Assembly: GCF_042453785.1 (NCBI RefSeq)
Contig: NC_091673.1
Coordinates: 4,285,501 to 4,349,500 of the forward strand
DNA: 64,000 nucleotides
Source of the DNA: Malus domestica
Taxonomy: Eukaryota > Streptophyta > Magnoliopsida > Rosales > Rosaceae
Reading direction: 5' to 3'
Shown here: positions 25,079-37,410 of the stretch, one piece after another
How the letters are laid out: each line of letters begins with the position of its first letter
Numbering within the stretch: the stretch's first letter is position 1
Notes under the pieces: generated by a model
Databases searched by the model: none
What the model saw: the letters and a program-made list of their open reading frames with translations, nothing else
Told to the model about the DNA's origin: nothing
Translations under genes and position numbers: made by a program

Positions 25079-27754
25079 ATGACGAAGAAGACAGTTTCGA
25101 AGGCTGCGGTGGTGGCTTTGGCTTGGTGCTTCTTTATCATTGTATTCCAGATCAGCATCTCATCAACCTCCAGATCTTTAAAAAAATATGCTACTACAAA
25201 CTCAAACCAGACTCATCAAGGTATGGAATTACCGCATTAATTTAGTTAATTAAAAGCTTAAGCATTTCCATTTCCTCTCCAATATTCATCTTAGTTTGCA
25301 TGGCAACTACACATATTTGGATTTAACTATAGTTGTTAAGAAAATTGTGCTCTACCCTCTGCACTCAAATCTCTGATTCCGTAGTTTAAATTAATTTAAC
25401 GTAATTTTTAATATCGTTTGTTAAACAAAGGTTTGCATGCATTGTCCACCACTTTTATTAGTTATCTTATTAATTGTTTCGATTTCTCGGTGCATGCAGT
25501 GATCCCTCGCAAAGATCTTAATTGGTCCACCGGTAATTCAATAGTATTCAGAAATGCAACCTTTCCTATTTATCCTTTTTTTTTTTGGGTGTCTTCTTCA
25601 CTCAGCTTTTGACATGTGAACTTTAGTTGCACTTGAAACTAAAAATTTAAGAATCGTGTGAAAGTGTTTTTAAAATAACTGAAAACTTTTTTGATGAAAA
25701 AATATTTTGAAAATCAATTGTTAGTAAAAATGCAAAAACATTCTCTAAAAGGGTTTTTAGTTAATTATTTTAAATTGACGCTGTTAGATTTGGGGTTTTG
25801 TAGAGTTTTTAAGGTGCAGCGGCCTTAGCCTCTCGAGAAACGATGAGCCATACAGGGTTGGATTTCTTCATCATCGAATTCAATTCTACCGTGGCGTGGC
25901 GGTGGCTATTGTGGTTGTGGCAGTGTAAAGAGGCCTAAACCCTGTTAAAACATCGTGTGTTTTGCCAGTTTTATGAGAAAGAAGCGTTTGGATGGGAAGA
26001 CGTGATAAGGCGAAGAGGTTTGAGGATACCCATGGAGGCAACTGTGCTGCAGAAGGAAGCGGTAGAGACGGGTAGGTTAAGATGGTAAGAGAGGTGGATG
26101 GAACCAATTTATATTCATTTTTAGTTTGTTAGATTTATTAAAGGGTAGAGAGAAGAGAACTGATTTGTATTTTCAAAAATCAATTTCGGATAATGCTCAG
26201 AAGACTAAATTTGTAGACGAAATTTATAAAATAAATTATGTGTCACCAATAAGAATATTTAATTTACAAATTTTTTTTTACAATTTAATTTTTTTAGCAT
26301 TACCCTTAAATTTTTAGTTAAGCGTAAGCAAATGCCCCATTTCAAAAGCCATGTGAAGAAGGCTAAAAGAAAAAGAGAAATAGGAAAAGTAATTAGAATT
26401 TCTCAAATTTTTTCTTTTTCTTATTATATTTTAATTTATTTTTGTTGAACTTTTATTAAAATTAACTCTTTGATTTCAGAATTAGAAGGAGCTCATGAAA
26501 AATTGGAGATGATTAGCACACAAAATTCACACTCTCAAGAATCTTTGCAACTTCCACTGAAGAACACAACAATCATGTGCTCATGCACGCTACGATCAAT
26601 GCTCAATCAACGGCCCAACTGTCCTGGACTCGAAAACCTTGACATTCTTCACCATGAGCTCATCAGCCCAACCCCCGGCGGTGGAAAATATCCAACCCTA
26701 CCCTCGAAAATTCGACGGTTTCATTATGCCTAACATCAAGAACTTCACGCTCACATCGGGTCCAGGAGGCCCGCCGTGTGAGGTTCAACACGACGTTCCG
26801 GCACTGGTATTCAGCGCCGGCGGGCTCATTCGAAGACGCAACTTCTACCATATTTTCGATGACGGGCTCATCCCACTCTTCATCACCGTCAACACGATCT
26901 TCCGCCCCGATCAGGACTTCGTGATCGTGGCTTCCTTGGCCACCACGTGGTGGTCTCGCAAGTTCCCAGAGTTAATGCGAATGTTCACCAGGCACCCTAT
27001 CATCATCCCTAAAAGTTTTACACCCACCCACTGTTTTCCTTCTGCCACCATAAGCCTCATCTCCCATGATTTCATGACCATAAACCAAACACTACTATCC
27101 ACTCCAAAAACGTTCATGGATTTTCGTCTGCTCATACACCAAGCCTATACCGAAACGTCCCGCCGCAAAATCTTCGCATCCGACCCCACTGACCCTCAAC
27201 CGATACTCGTGTGGGCCAACCGCAAGGGGGCTCGTGGACGCATGGTCGCGAACCTGGACCAGGTGGTGGAGCTGATGAAGAAGGTGGGATTTGATGTGAA
27301 AGTGTTTGAGCCCAACACACCACCCCATTGAATGAATCTTAATTATGCATTGTTGAATGCAAGCCATGCAATGATTGGAGTGCATGGGGCTGCACTCACT
27401 CACCAATTTTTTCTCCGGCCGGGATCTGTGTTTGTGCAGGTGGTTCCGATAGGGTTACACTGGGCGGCGGATGCATTTTACGGGAAGGTGGCAAAGGATT
27501 TAAATTTGGAGTATATTGAGTATAGGATTGGAGTGGACGAGAGTTGTTTGGTGGACAAGTATGGCAACGAGGGTTTGTTGTTAAAGGACCCATATGCCCT
27601 TCTGAATAAAGATAAAAATGGGTGCCCAGTGGCCACCGACATTAGGGACATTTACTTGTGCCAACAAGATGTCAAACTTGATTTGACCAGGTTCGAGAGT
27701 TGTTTGATGGAGGTTTATCATAAAGCGAGGAGATTTATGAAGTTGAACGATTAG
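25079..27754 (+). pseudogene. GT61 glycosyltransferase pseudogene, third copy
   Basis: Closest relative of the copy at 21387-23209, same two-exon layout. Exon 1 is 25079-25220 with a short basic start and a membrane anchor (VVALAWCFFIIVFQISI), ending in a good GT donor. Exon 2 starts at 26480 after TGATTTCAG and joins in frame. Landmarks are ARYDQCSINGPTVLDSKTL, IQPYPRKFDGFIM, YHIFDDGLIPLFITVNTIF, HAMIGVHGAALTHQFFLRPG and ESCLVDKYGNEGLLLKDPY. The frame is lost between LQLPL and CAHARYDQ (about 26555-26580), and a local disturbance with an in-frame TGA lies at 27329-27331, after which the same frame resumes to the natural stop. With only two lesions it is the least damaged copy, so an assembly error or a recent pseudogene are both possible. 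The intron holds a SINE-like piece and a GC-richer gene-like stretch. Confidence 0.82.
25343..25440 (+). mobile_element. SINE-like fragment in a GT61 intron
   Basis: The text TGTGCTCTACCCTCTGCAC followed by a degenerate box B resembles the SINE at 637-760, which reads TGCGCTCCCGCCTCTGCAC. Its ends are not defined. Confidence 0.3.
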
Positions 27755-29123
27755 TTACGTAATATTGGATTTGGATGAATGAAATAAATTAAAATTCAGC
27801 TGAATAAATAAAGTGTTGAATTGAATTGTACTAGTATTTACTGTGAGTTATTACTCATTTTTGTACTTGTTGTCTTATTTTTCAATTATTTTTTTAATTA
27901 AAACAGAAAAAGAAGAGATAGTGGGAATTCTCTTATCCCATTCATTGGTGCTTTATTTTTTATTGTATAGCAGATCAGCATCATATGAACCTGCTCTGGA
28001 AATTGTCGAGGTGTCAAATGGTTGGTGGCAAGTTGAATTATAATGATTTTAAATTTGAACATCCTCACATTTTCCTGCCCTATTTGTTTCTTTAGAAGGG
28101 GGGTTATTTTCCCTCCTAATCTCTCACTCATTTCATCCTCTTCTATTTGAATGTTACAGTTTAATCATGTTAACATCTTATATTATATTTTTTTTATAAA
28201 GATAATAAAACAAAAAACAATATGTGAGAAGAGAAGAGAGAAGGAGATGGAAATAGAAAGGGAGAGGATTCTACTTCGTTTTCTTAAGCCACAATGTATC
28301 AATTATTTCATGGAATCTTAATTAGTGGGTTCAACCCTAAATAAACAATATTACTTGAGCACCATGTGATTTTCCTGGGGTCACATGTATTGTGTTGCGA
28401 TGTGATTTTCCTAATAAACAAAAAACAACAATAATTAAGTTTTATTTTATTCAGTGAGATTGGTTGTATACATCTTAGAACGTCATTGTGCTCAGTTTTG
28501 CACTTTTCCGTATCTTTTCTTAAAGTCTATTTCCAAGTTTTTCTAGATATTTCTCTACTGCTTCTGCTATGAGTCTCTATCTTGTAGTTACATATTTTAA
28601 CTAAAATATATGTAGATCTTTATTTCATGCATCCAAACCACCTTAAGTCGTTTTCTCTCACCTAAACGCTGATTTTCCTAACAACTACTGTATATATAAT
28701 TGTATAATAATTAGCATGTTAATAGACCTTTTCAAAGTAAAATCTTAACGTGCTAAAGACTTGGAAGTCATTTGTTTGATTTGGAAAGTTTCCAATTGAC
28801 TACATTTCCAATAAAGTGGTAGAAAGAAATCCACTTTTTGAAATGGTACGCATGTGTGTGCGTAAAAAAAAAACCTACTCCTTCGAGAAAAAGGTATACG
28901 TCCTCGAGTTTTTTTTATCCCCACTCACCCTCTTTAATCACATGTATCAACAAAATAAATTGTCCATTAGTAACCTTTAATTCACTTTCAAATTTTTTAA
29001 TAATTAAAGTTGATCGTTATAAGCAAGAGAGATTTGATTGACATTTCATAAAAATCGTCATGCATTCCACAATTATAAAGTGCAAAATAAATTTTTTTAA
29101 GTGCATTTCAAAAAAAAAAAGGA
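27755..29123. other. Intergenic, no gene seen
   Basis: AT-rich spacer after the GT61 cluster. Short open frames here have no recognisable domain and no splice context. Confidence 0.5.
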
Positions 29124-29257
29124 CAATTGTTGGCAAGCCAAGGTTATCCATCCCTTCCAGGGGCTGGGAAGACTCGCAGATGCATTTTAGCCTCCTCTTG
29201 GCCATAAGTCTAGTTTCCATACCAGCAACAGGTTTCAAACCCGAGACCTCCAGTTTT
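29124..29257 (-). mobile_element. Possible tRNA-related SINE remnant
   Basis: On the minus strand a box B-like GGGTTTGAAACC lies near 29232-29243, followed by a moderately GC-rich body ending in a T run near 29110-29120. The 5' part, where box A would lie, is replaced by the adjacent MITE. The family is not identified. Confidence 0.35.
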
Positions 29258-29260
29258 TAA

Positions 29261-29630
29261 GAGCATCTTCAAAGGCGATGTCAAAAAGTCTTACTTGGAT
29301 TGTTTTGACAAACAAAGGTGCTTTTTTTATTCCAAAGGAGATGTCAAAATCCTACATGGATTGACATTCTTCACTTTGATGCCAGATTTGAATGCAACGT
29401 CAACTTTTTTCTATTTTATTTTAATGCTGGGGCCACATATTTCTTTATTTTTCTTCAATTATTGATGATTTTATTAAATCCAACCCACTTGATTTTATAA
29501 AAAAAACCAAAAAAATATTTTTATTTGACATCTTGGGTAGAATAGTAGACTTTACAAAATGTTGTTTTGCCACCTCAACTGTAAAAATGAAATTTAACAT
29601 TTTAATTTGACATCACCATTAGAGATGATC
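29261..29630. mobile_element. PIF/Harbinger-like (Tourist) MITE
   Basis: A 370-bp non-coding element with inverted ends GAGCATCTTCAAAGGCGATG and, read backwards from the right, GATCATCTCTAATGGTGATG. It is flanked by TAA on both sides (29258-29260 and 29631-29633), the usual 3-bp target of PIF/Harbinger elements. Confidence 0.75.
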
Positions 29631-30012
29631 TAAAGTGTAAATGACAACCCCTTTAATATTCACAATTCATATTTTAGTCGGTGAATTACAGTTAATTACA
29701 CTTTTTTTTTTCTTCTTCAAACATCTTTACTTTTTATCATCATAGTAAATAAATAAAACAAAAATTACGGACATGATTAAAATTACCATTTAAAAAAGAA
29801 AAATATAATATGTGCATATCAATTTTCTTACCATAATGTAGTTAAATTTGGCCAATTACTTAGTCACCAACTTCTTTTTTTGTCCCCACGTGTGAATTTA
29901 GCCTTTAACACAAAGCCACAGCAGAAAGCGTTTATTTAAGCACTTTTTGCTTGAGGATCCCCATAACGTACGTTACCAAGTCCAAACAAATCAAATTGTA
30001 CCATCGATCGCC

Positions 30013-32832
30013 ATGGGTGCCAAGCTCTTGCAAGCTTCAGTTCCCAACGCTTCAGCCCACAACGCCTCAAGGCCTTCATTACCCACTCCCCATTTTGTCT
30101 CCCACACCATTTTCAACACACCCAACAATTTTTTCCGATCAAATCCCGGAAGAAAACTGCACTTTCCTCTCCAAGTTTCTTCTTCTTCTTGTGCAACCTC
30201 TCCCATCAAGTAAAGACGATTGTTTTCACTTTTTTGTTCTTCATTTTTTAATTTTTTTTACATCGTCTGTTTAGTGCTATGTTATTGCTGATTAGAGCCA
30301 TTAAAAAAAGGGAAATTCTAATGGAAAATAATCAAATTATATGGGTTTCTGAAAGAGAGTAACTTGGGATTGTACAGTTTGCTGATTGCATAATGTTCTT
30401 GCAAGGAAAGGTTATTTGTATAATCTGAACTCGATTAATAACGACAGATAGATTACAGCAGAGTTCTTGAGAAGCATTTCCCATAGGATTTTTAACAATC
30501 TAATTACATTTTAGATAAGTTTTCAAAGGGTTTTGAGGTTTAATTATTCACTAGTTTTCTGTTGGGTTAGTGAGTTGAAGCTCTTCCCATATTTGTGTAA
30601 ATCCAGAGAACTCTACTTCTTGCATTTTTAAAACCAGGATATTGTTGCAACTCAACCCTTTGAGTTTACCAATGAAGTTCAGCAGTTTATTGTTTTGCCT
30701 GCTAGAAAAGTCCAGTCTTGGTTTATCTGAAAACTATGAATTAAATAAGATTAGCTGACTCATTTGATACTCCTTGTTTGTCAGGTGAGGTGGTTTTGTT
30801 ATTTATTTGTATATGAAACGTGATTAGTCTATTATTATGCTTGAGATCGAACGTAGAAAATCGAGCTATTGTTACAATAAAATAACGGTGGCCTTGCAGC
30901 CAAGTGCTGCATGTTTTGTAGAATCATGTTATGTTTTTCTTGGCAGCCGGAAATTTATCATTGTGCACTCATTTCCCAATTAGCATACTTGCTAAGATCA
31001 TAACTAGTTCAGATGTGCCCAACAAAGCCTATGTAGCAGCAGATTTTATGTTAGGAAATGAACTTTCTATTTCTTAATGAATCCATAATTTTCCGCAGGC
31101 TAACTTCTGACATGCGGCTTCTTTTTCTTGTAGATATTCAAGTAAGAAAAGGGTGGATGAGAGCGAAATCTTAACTCTGGACAGTATAAGGCACTCTTTA
31201 ATTCGACAAGAGGACAGCATAATATTTAGCCTTCTGGAGCGGGCTCAGTACTGTTATAATGCAGACACGTATGACCATGACACCTTCTCGATGGAAGGAT
31301 TTCGTGGTTCACTGGTTGAGTTTATGGTCAGGGAAACTGAAAAACTCCATGCCCAGGTAATCTAAATAAGATATAAAAGATTAATATAACTACTACAATA
31401 TTATTAATGATGCCGGAGATTTTCTTAACTGCGCTTCATTTTCGCATGCCAGGCGGGGAGGTACAAGAGCCCTGATGAACATCCTTTCTTCCCAGCACAC
31501 TTACCTGAGCCAATGCTTCCTCCTTTGCAGTATCCACAGGTAAATTCTAATACACAGCATGATAATTTACCCTTGCCCTGTAACTTGATAAATTTACTTG
31601 CATAATTTGGCTTGTTTTAGTGTATGCTTTTTAAGTGATTTCTGACCCGATTTGCGTTTTCTCTGATAATGAAACTAGGTTTTGCATCCGTATGCCGATT
31701 CAATTAATATAAACAGTAAGGTTTGGAACATGTACTTTAGAGATCTCCTTCCCAGATTAGTCAAAGCAGGAGACAATGGTAATTGTGGATCAGATGCTGT
31801 TTGTGACACACTTTGTTTGCAGGTAAACCACTGTCAACTGAATTTACAGAAGTTCACGATTCTCACGTAACGGTCCAGAAATTATGACAAACACAAATAA
31901 TAGTCTATTAGGTTGTCACGTTATACTAGTTTAGGTAATTAAGTGTCGTATTATAGTTGAGAGGATTGTTTTATTTGTTTTTCTGTTTCGTCTCTTGTCT
32001 GGTTGTTTAGTTTGTTGCGTCTGCCTTGGGCCTTCTAATTTGGCCTTTCGTTTGTATTGCCTCTGGTGCCTTTCAGCCTTTCAATGAAAGGCTTCTCAAC
32101 TCTCCAAACCCAAATATAAAAAGATAAAAGAAGCAGCGTCGCATTTTAACGTTTTCTCCTAGCCTTGTCCATGACGTATGGAACCTTTCCCTCCTCATGA
32201 GTTCATTGAATTCTGCTCTTGCGAACCGGTTTTTGAAATTTTGAGTTCGGGACAGTAGTTTAGGATGCATTTTCGATGTTTTTGTTCCCTGCTGTTGTTC
32301 TTAAGACTTTGCGTTGTTGTGTTAGATTCTACATCAATCCTTTTAGTGTACCCTTTTATCAAATTCCTTTCCGATGTTGGATGTTTGTCACAGGCGCTTT
32401 CGAAGAGAATCCACTATGGGAAATTCGTGGCAGAGGCAAAATTCCGTCAATCCCCAGCGGAATATGAGGCTGCCATTAGAGCACAAGTAAGCTTCCTCTT
32501 ATAAATGTGCCCTCATCATTGCATTGCTTGATGGTTCATTATCTCATATATTGACGACGTGTTTTTCTTGTGCCGGTGTGTGGTTCTTGCAGGACAGGAA
32601 TCAACTGATGGTGTTGCTGACATTCGAAACAGTGGAAGCAGCGATCAAGAGGAGAGTGGAGATGAAGACGAAACGATACGGGCAGGAGGTTAAAATCGAC
32701 GAAGGGGAAGATGATGCAGCTAACCCTGTATACCAAATCAAGCCACATTTAGTTGCCAGTCTCTATGGAGATTGGATCATACCTCTCACGAAGCAAGTTG
32801 AGATTGAATACCTCTTGAGAAGATTGGATTAA
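30013..32832 (+). CDS. CM3: Chorismate mutase, plastid (CM3/CM1 type)
   Basis: Converts chorismate to prephenate, the first step toward Phe and Tyr, in the plastid stroma. Six exons, 30013-30209, 31134-31356, 31453-31539, 31679-31822, 32394-32486 and 32593-32832, give 327 residues; Arabidopsis plastid isoforms are similar in length. Residues 1 to about 70 are Ser/Pro/Asn-rich without a conserved fold, as in a transit peptide. The AroQ-type helical core follows, with RHSLIRQEDSIIFSLLERA, the stretch GRYKSPDEHPFFPAHLPEPM, WNMYFRDLLPRLVK, LSKRIHYGKFVAEAKF and C-terminal YLLRRLD. Plastid plant enzymes are usually inhibited by Phe/Tyr and activated by Trp; the allosteric state here cannot be read. 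All junctions keep frame. Position next to RRG and MINE1 matches At1g69370 (CM3), so that name is used; sequence alone would not separate CM1 from CM3. Confidence 0.95.
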
Positions 32833-32872
32833 AGTGAAAATCCATGATTTGTTTTTGTTTAATTTGTTTAGG

Positions 32873-33013
32873 GTTGTGCTATCCGCACACTTATTTTTAC
32901 TTCTCATACACCCCTCGCAATTTCTGGCTGTATGATTTAATGAATTGAAGAATATCAATCGCAAAAAATTAAGAAGGGTGTGAGAGATAAAACTGGATGT
33001 GTGAATAACACTA
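32873..33013. mobile_element. Short foldback MITE
   Basis: About 140 bp whose ends are imperfect reverse complements: GTGCTATCCGCACACTTATT at the left, and GTGTTATTCACACATCCAGT when the right end is read backwards. It lies just past the chorismate mutase stop, probably in its 3' UTR. The target duplication is not certain. Confidence 0.65.
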
Positions 33014-34064
33014 TCTTTTATTTAATACGGATGTGAATTGTTTTCTCATTGTTTACGAGTCGAGTTGTTATTTAGTAGACGTTTTAATCTATTTGTCCAT
33101 GCCATTCATTTGCCTTAGATTACTGAATTAGTCCTTGGATATGAAACTACGTTTTAATCATGTGAGGAGAGAGATAAACACGTAACGATATGCGCTCTGT
33201 GAGTTTTGGCCTGACCTCGTTCCCCAAACTAGGATTTGAAGGAATACCCTGCATATGTCCAAAGTTGTCGTCAATCAAATGGCCTGAAAATTACGCGATT
33301 TGTGATTCCCACCACGTGCAGAAGAACCTTTAGCATCCAAAAGGGAAGAAAACAAAGGAAAATAAGAAAGAAAGAAAGAATGTGACTTGTAGTTCAAAAG
33401 AAGCTTAATCGGATAAATGGTCATCGTGGTAATATATATTTTGCCACACGTGAAGTTGGATTCAACGATTCTTCTGTTATGAGGTAAGCAAAAACGGGTA
33501 AGGCGATTCTTTTGAGGGGAATGCTCACAGGGATTAGAGGGAATGAAGACAAAGGCTCTAGTATGGGTTAAGGTCACTTGTGGAATAGTTGAAAGTTCTA
33601 AGTCCGATGACTTGTGGTTTATAGCCGGCTTCAAGAAGTCAAGACCAAATGATGTTTACAATAACACCACGTGACTCTGTGAGGGTAGAAAAAATCTGAG
33701 TTTAGAGTAACATCGGTGTTTCTATTGCCGTTAGTCGGAAGATAACCTGAAAAAATCTCACATTTTGTCTATTGGATGGATAATGCAAATCAATTGCTTC
33801 CTTCTTTTTCTTTTTTTCTATTTGATGTGCATTCTGTTTAAGGCGTATGGTACAGTAAAAATGAACTTTCTACGTAAAAGCACGTAAAAGATGAGTCAAG
33901 ATGTATACTGAAATTGCAATTTAATTAGAAAGGAATCACAGAATTTTTTTTACAGTGAAAGAATATCCATAAAAAATCACTTTCTCTGTTGACAAAATTA
34001 ATTTCCTACGGTAACTTTGGCTGCTGCAACTTTTCTCATCTGCTTACGAGATCACAGAGATGTT

Positions 34065-34150
34065 GCAGCTGAATCATGAACAATCTCGTGTAGTGATATA
34101 ATGTTAAGCTGCAGCTGAATCACGAACAATCTCATATAGTGATATAATGT
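34065..34150. repeat. 46-bp tandem duplication across the RRG stop codon
   Basis: Two copies start GCAGCTGAATCA at 34065 and 34111, period 46 bp, with about three differences over 40 compared bases. The copy at 34111-34150 is coding in the RRG gene (minus strand); the other lies in its 3' UTR. The stop codon TAA at 34104-34106 is formed at the junction. Confidence 0.9.
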
Positions 34151-37127
34151 TTTCTATGCTCAACAGGAAGATGATGCACCATTCCAGAAGATCCGACTTT
34201 CTGTTTTGAAGGACTTCTTGCAAGAAATGAATGTTGTGCTGCAAAGAAAGAATGGTATAGTTTCAAAGAAAATATGAATGGATCGAAAAGATAACATATA
34301 TGCCGGCAACATACAACCTAACTTTTTATAAGTAACTCCTTTTCCATTTATATGTTTCTTTTCAAGTGATAAATTTCAATTATATTCTCTTTCTAGTCAA
34401 CCTCTTACTAGACGGGATGAGGTAATTAAGTCTCCATGATTTAAGAACAAAGATGAATCAACAATTACAAGGACAAAACTACCTCTACAAATTTTAACTT
34501 GAAATCCAAGTTTCCGAAGCGTTGTGTAACCTCGTACTCCTCCCGAAGGTACTCATGTATTTGAGCGTACTTTGCATCCCTCCAAGCAATTTCTGATCTG
34601 ATGGATAAAGAACAAAATAAATGCTAAAAGCTGCAATGCCATATTATGAACCAAACTGATATATTCGAGCACTAGAAGCAATTCCAGATAAACAAAGATG
34701 GCAACTGGTGATACCAAAGTTGAGTTTAATCTGATTCTTAGCTCAGCCAAGTCATAGCTTATTTTCTGAATTTCACAATAAGTTGGTACCAAGATTTCTA
34801 ATCCAGAAGAGGGGAGAAGTTGAAAAATTACAGTTTAAGGTTTAAATGCAATATTGAAGGTCAGTGAGAAATCTAGATCATCCAGTATACCGAAGGACTA
34901 ACTTTAAATGCAATAGACTACTGATCTTGAAATATCGCTACAAACAACCAATGAAAGCACAACGGCATTACCTTTCAAAAAGACCAACTTTAAGAATTAC
35001 GTCAGCTAAGTTTGAGTTAGCCTTCCCAACAAGTTGAAGGAGCTTCTTTTTGTGCATTGTGAAAGTTCCAGTTTTCTCCATTCCACGATTTATATCTGCA
35101 AACTCTTCAACCATACCATCAACCTAGAAAGAGAGACCCATGCAACCGCGGGGTTGGGAGGGGATAGAGAAAGATTTAGATTCTCATAATCTAATACAGA
35201 AGGTTCTCCAGAGAATTTGAAATGCAGCAATGTTGATTTACAAAAGATGCAAAATACCATCACAGTGCAATCTTTTCACACAAAATTGAATCCTGGTTAA
35301 GAATTACCTGGGAAACAAAATAATCTAAAGCAATACTTTGGCCAAGCACACTGCCAATAATGCGAATAGAATCAGTGTCCAAAGTCTTAAGAACTATGTA
35401 GTCTGGGCCACCCTGCATGTCCTCATCCAGCTGTGGCTTTTCTTTTACAGCATAATCTAATGCACACACACACAGAAAGCCAAACAGCGAATTATTCAAA
35501 ATATTTTCAACCTTTCTATTTCAGAAGAATACACTAATATCTTAAAAAAAAAATTAGCAATTGATGATTCAATGCAGTTGAGCTCAAATGAAGTGTAATA
35601 TGACATTGAGTAATCAAATGAAATATGGTTATCTTCAAGAAATTTACCGTCTTTTCTCATCTCTGGAAGTAATCCAGAAGCATGCCTTGTAACTAGATCC
35701 AGATAACCATCAACTTCACGATCCTCAACATTAAACAGAACAGCAGATCCATACTGGAATACGACCATGTAACGCCAGACTCCAAATTCCTAAAAGAAAG
35801 CAGCAAGATAATGAAATGACTATCATATTAATTATACTCGATGCTGCTGTTAGCTATTAGCTATTAGCCCATGACTGAACAAGAAAAGCACACTTGTAGT
35901 TTTGGATATGATGTCCTCACTCGAAAAAGTACACTTGTTTCTCTATATACGCCATGTATGACCCTGGGTATAAATATGATTATGATGTCCTCACTCGAAA
36001 GTGGTCAATCAGACATCAATCACTCATTACATACATGGCCTATCCCAAAAAGTAAACGAAGAAAATAGCTTAATCAACAATGCAAAGTCAAGCATCAGTT
36101 TCAACAGTCTAGAAAATATGCTTCTACCAGTTGGAAAAAGAGCTACCAGGTTCAGTCTAAATTCCCTTTTATTATTGCTAACAGAAGCAAATGGATGCAT
36201 TGCACTCCCGCAACGCAAATTTAATGCCCACAAATGATTTCTTTATGCATATCATGAGGCAGAATAGTCTCACGAAGGAAATTTTATCACAACAAGAACT
36301 TCAACCGAGCAAAGTATCAAATTGTTCAAAGAATCATCATCTTACAGTATTTTCTGAAGGGAAATCGCAAAATCTGAGGGCAATGTAATTCGATGAGCGA
36401 GAAGAAGGAGGAATGACATTGATTAAATTCTCGGCTTGCATACTCTTCAAATTGATACTGCGAAAACCATGAATCTGAGAAAGCCAAATCATAAAGAACA
36501 TAGCCGGAAACAACTGAGAAAGTGAGAGAGACAACGAAAAACGGAACTGACCCAGTACAAAAACCGCGACAGACCCCGAAACAAAAATCAAAATCCCAGA
36601 TCAAACATAAGAAAAAGAAAATCATAGGAGCATTGCAACAGCAGTAAATGGTCAGAATGTGCAAAACAAAACCTTAAAGCAATGTTCTTAAATGAAAGTT
36701 ATCAGCTTGAAGAAACAATACGAGCCTATATCAAACTAAAAACACAAATGGAGACAGACCCACATAAACATATGACAAAACAATCAAACCCCAGACGAGG
36801 ATTCGCAAAATTAGGAACTATGACGGCTAACCTGGTACAAAGGAAGTAGGCTTTAATAGGTATTTTTCCCGTTTCTTCGTCGTCCTTAGCTTGGCTCTGA
36901 CTCCGAGCGTAGCAGGGCGGCTCAGAGTCGTAATCATTGGCTTCAAAGGAAATCCGAGACGGGATTGCAGAGAAAGGTCGTGAATTGAGGAAGCGGAAGT
37001 GGAAGGAGGTGGAGGCTAAAGGGCAGCTTATATGGAAAGGAGGCTTGGCGGGAACGGAAGATTTAGAAGCTCCGGCGGCGGCTACGCGGCTGAGGAGAAG
37101 AGAAGCAGTGGCTCTCCACCTCCCCAT
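34104..37127 (-). CDS. RRG: RETARDED ROOT GROWTH, DUF155 mitochondrial protein
   Basis: Mitochondrial DUF155 (RMD1/RMND1-type) protein. The Arabidopsis relative RRG (At1g69380) is needed for cell division in the root meristem; related yeast and animal proteins support mitochondrial translation. Seven exons on the minus strand, 36832-37127, 36346-36457, 35648-35789, 35308-35456, 34972-35123, 34483-34597 and 34104-34238, give 366 residues. Residues 1-60 are Arg/Ser/Ala-rich with few acidic residues, a likely mitochondrial presequence. The DUF155 core runs from SINLKSMQAENLINVIPPSS through FGVWRYMVVFQYGSAVLFNV to FADINRGMEKTGTFTMHKKK. The end (WCIIFLLSIENIISLYEIV) is a probable membrane segment. 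All junctions keep frame. The last residues are altered by a local duplication. It shares a short upstream region with MINE1. Confidence 0.94.
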
Positions 37128-37410
37128 TCACTGAAAGCTTCAAGGTTTTGGGAAGTTATAATTTCGCCGCCGTCTTTCAAGTGAAAGAAGCACAAGTTTT
37201 GGTAGTTGTATGTTTTTGCTCCTCTTCCAACTTTTCGTAAATCGACATGTCGTTTGAACCCGAGAACAAACGACGTGTAGTTTTATGTTGGACTAGCCAG
37301 TGACAACCTGAACCCTTGGACGGCTGAGAAAGCCAGCCCCTTTGAGGAAACCAGAAGCGCGAGCAGTGAGCATATCTGAGGAGCAGAGGGACTGAGGAAG
37401 AAGAAGAAAA
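37128..37410. promoter_or_regulatory. Shared intergenic region of RRG and MINE1
   Basis: Only 283 bp separate the two divergent start codons, so both promoters and leaders must overlap or sit back to back. No clear TATA box is seen; such compact regions in plants are often TATA-less. Bidirectional promoter activity is inferred from spacing. Confidence 0.6.

Noticed and set aside
26639-27331. 230-codon frame as a complete gene
   Set aside because: It is only the middle of the third GT61 copy; the family N- and C-terminal parts lie in flanking segments.
33275-33634. 119-codon minus-strand frame between chorismate mutase and RRG
   Set aside because: No domain, no homologous feel, and lies in the 3' flank of two convergent genes.
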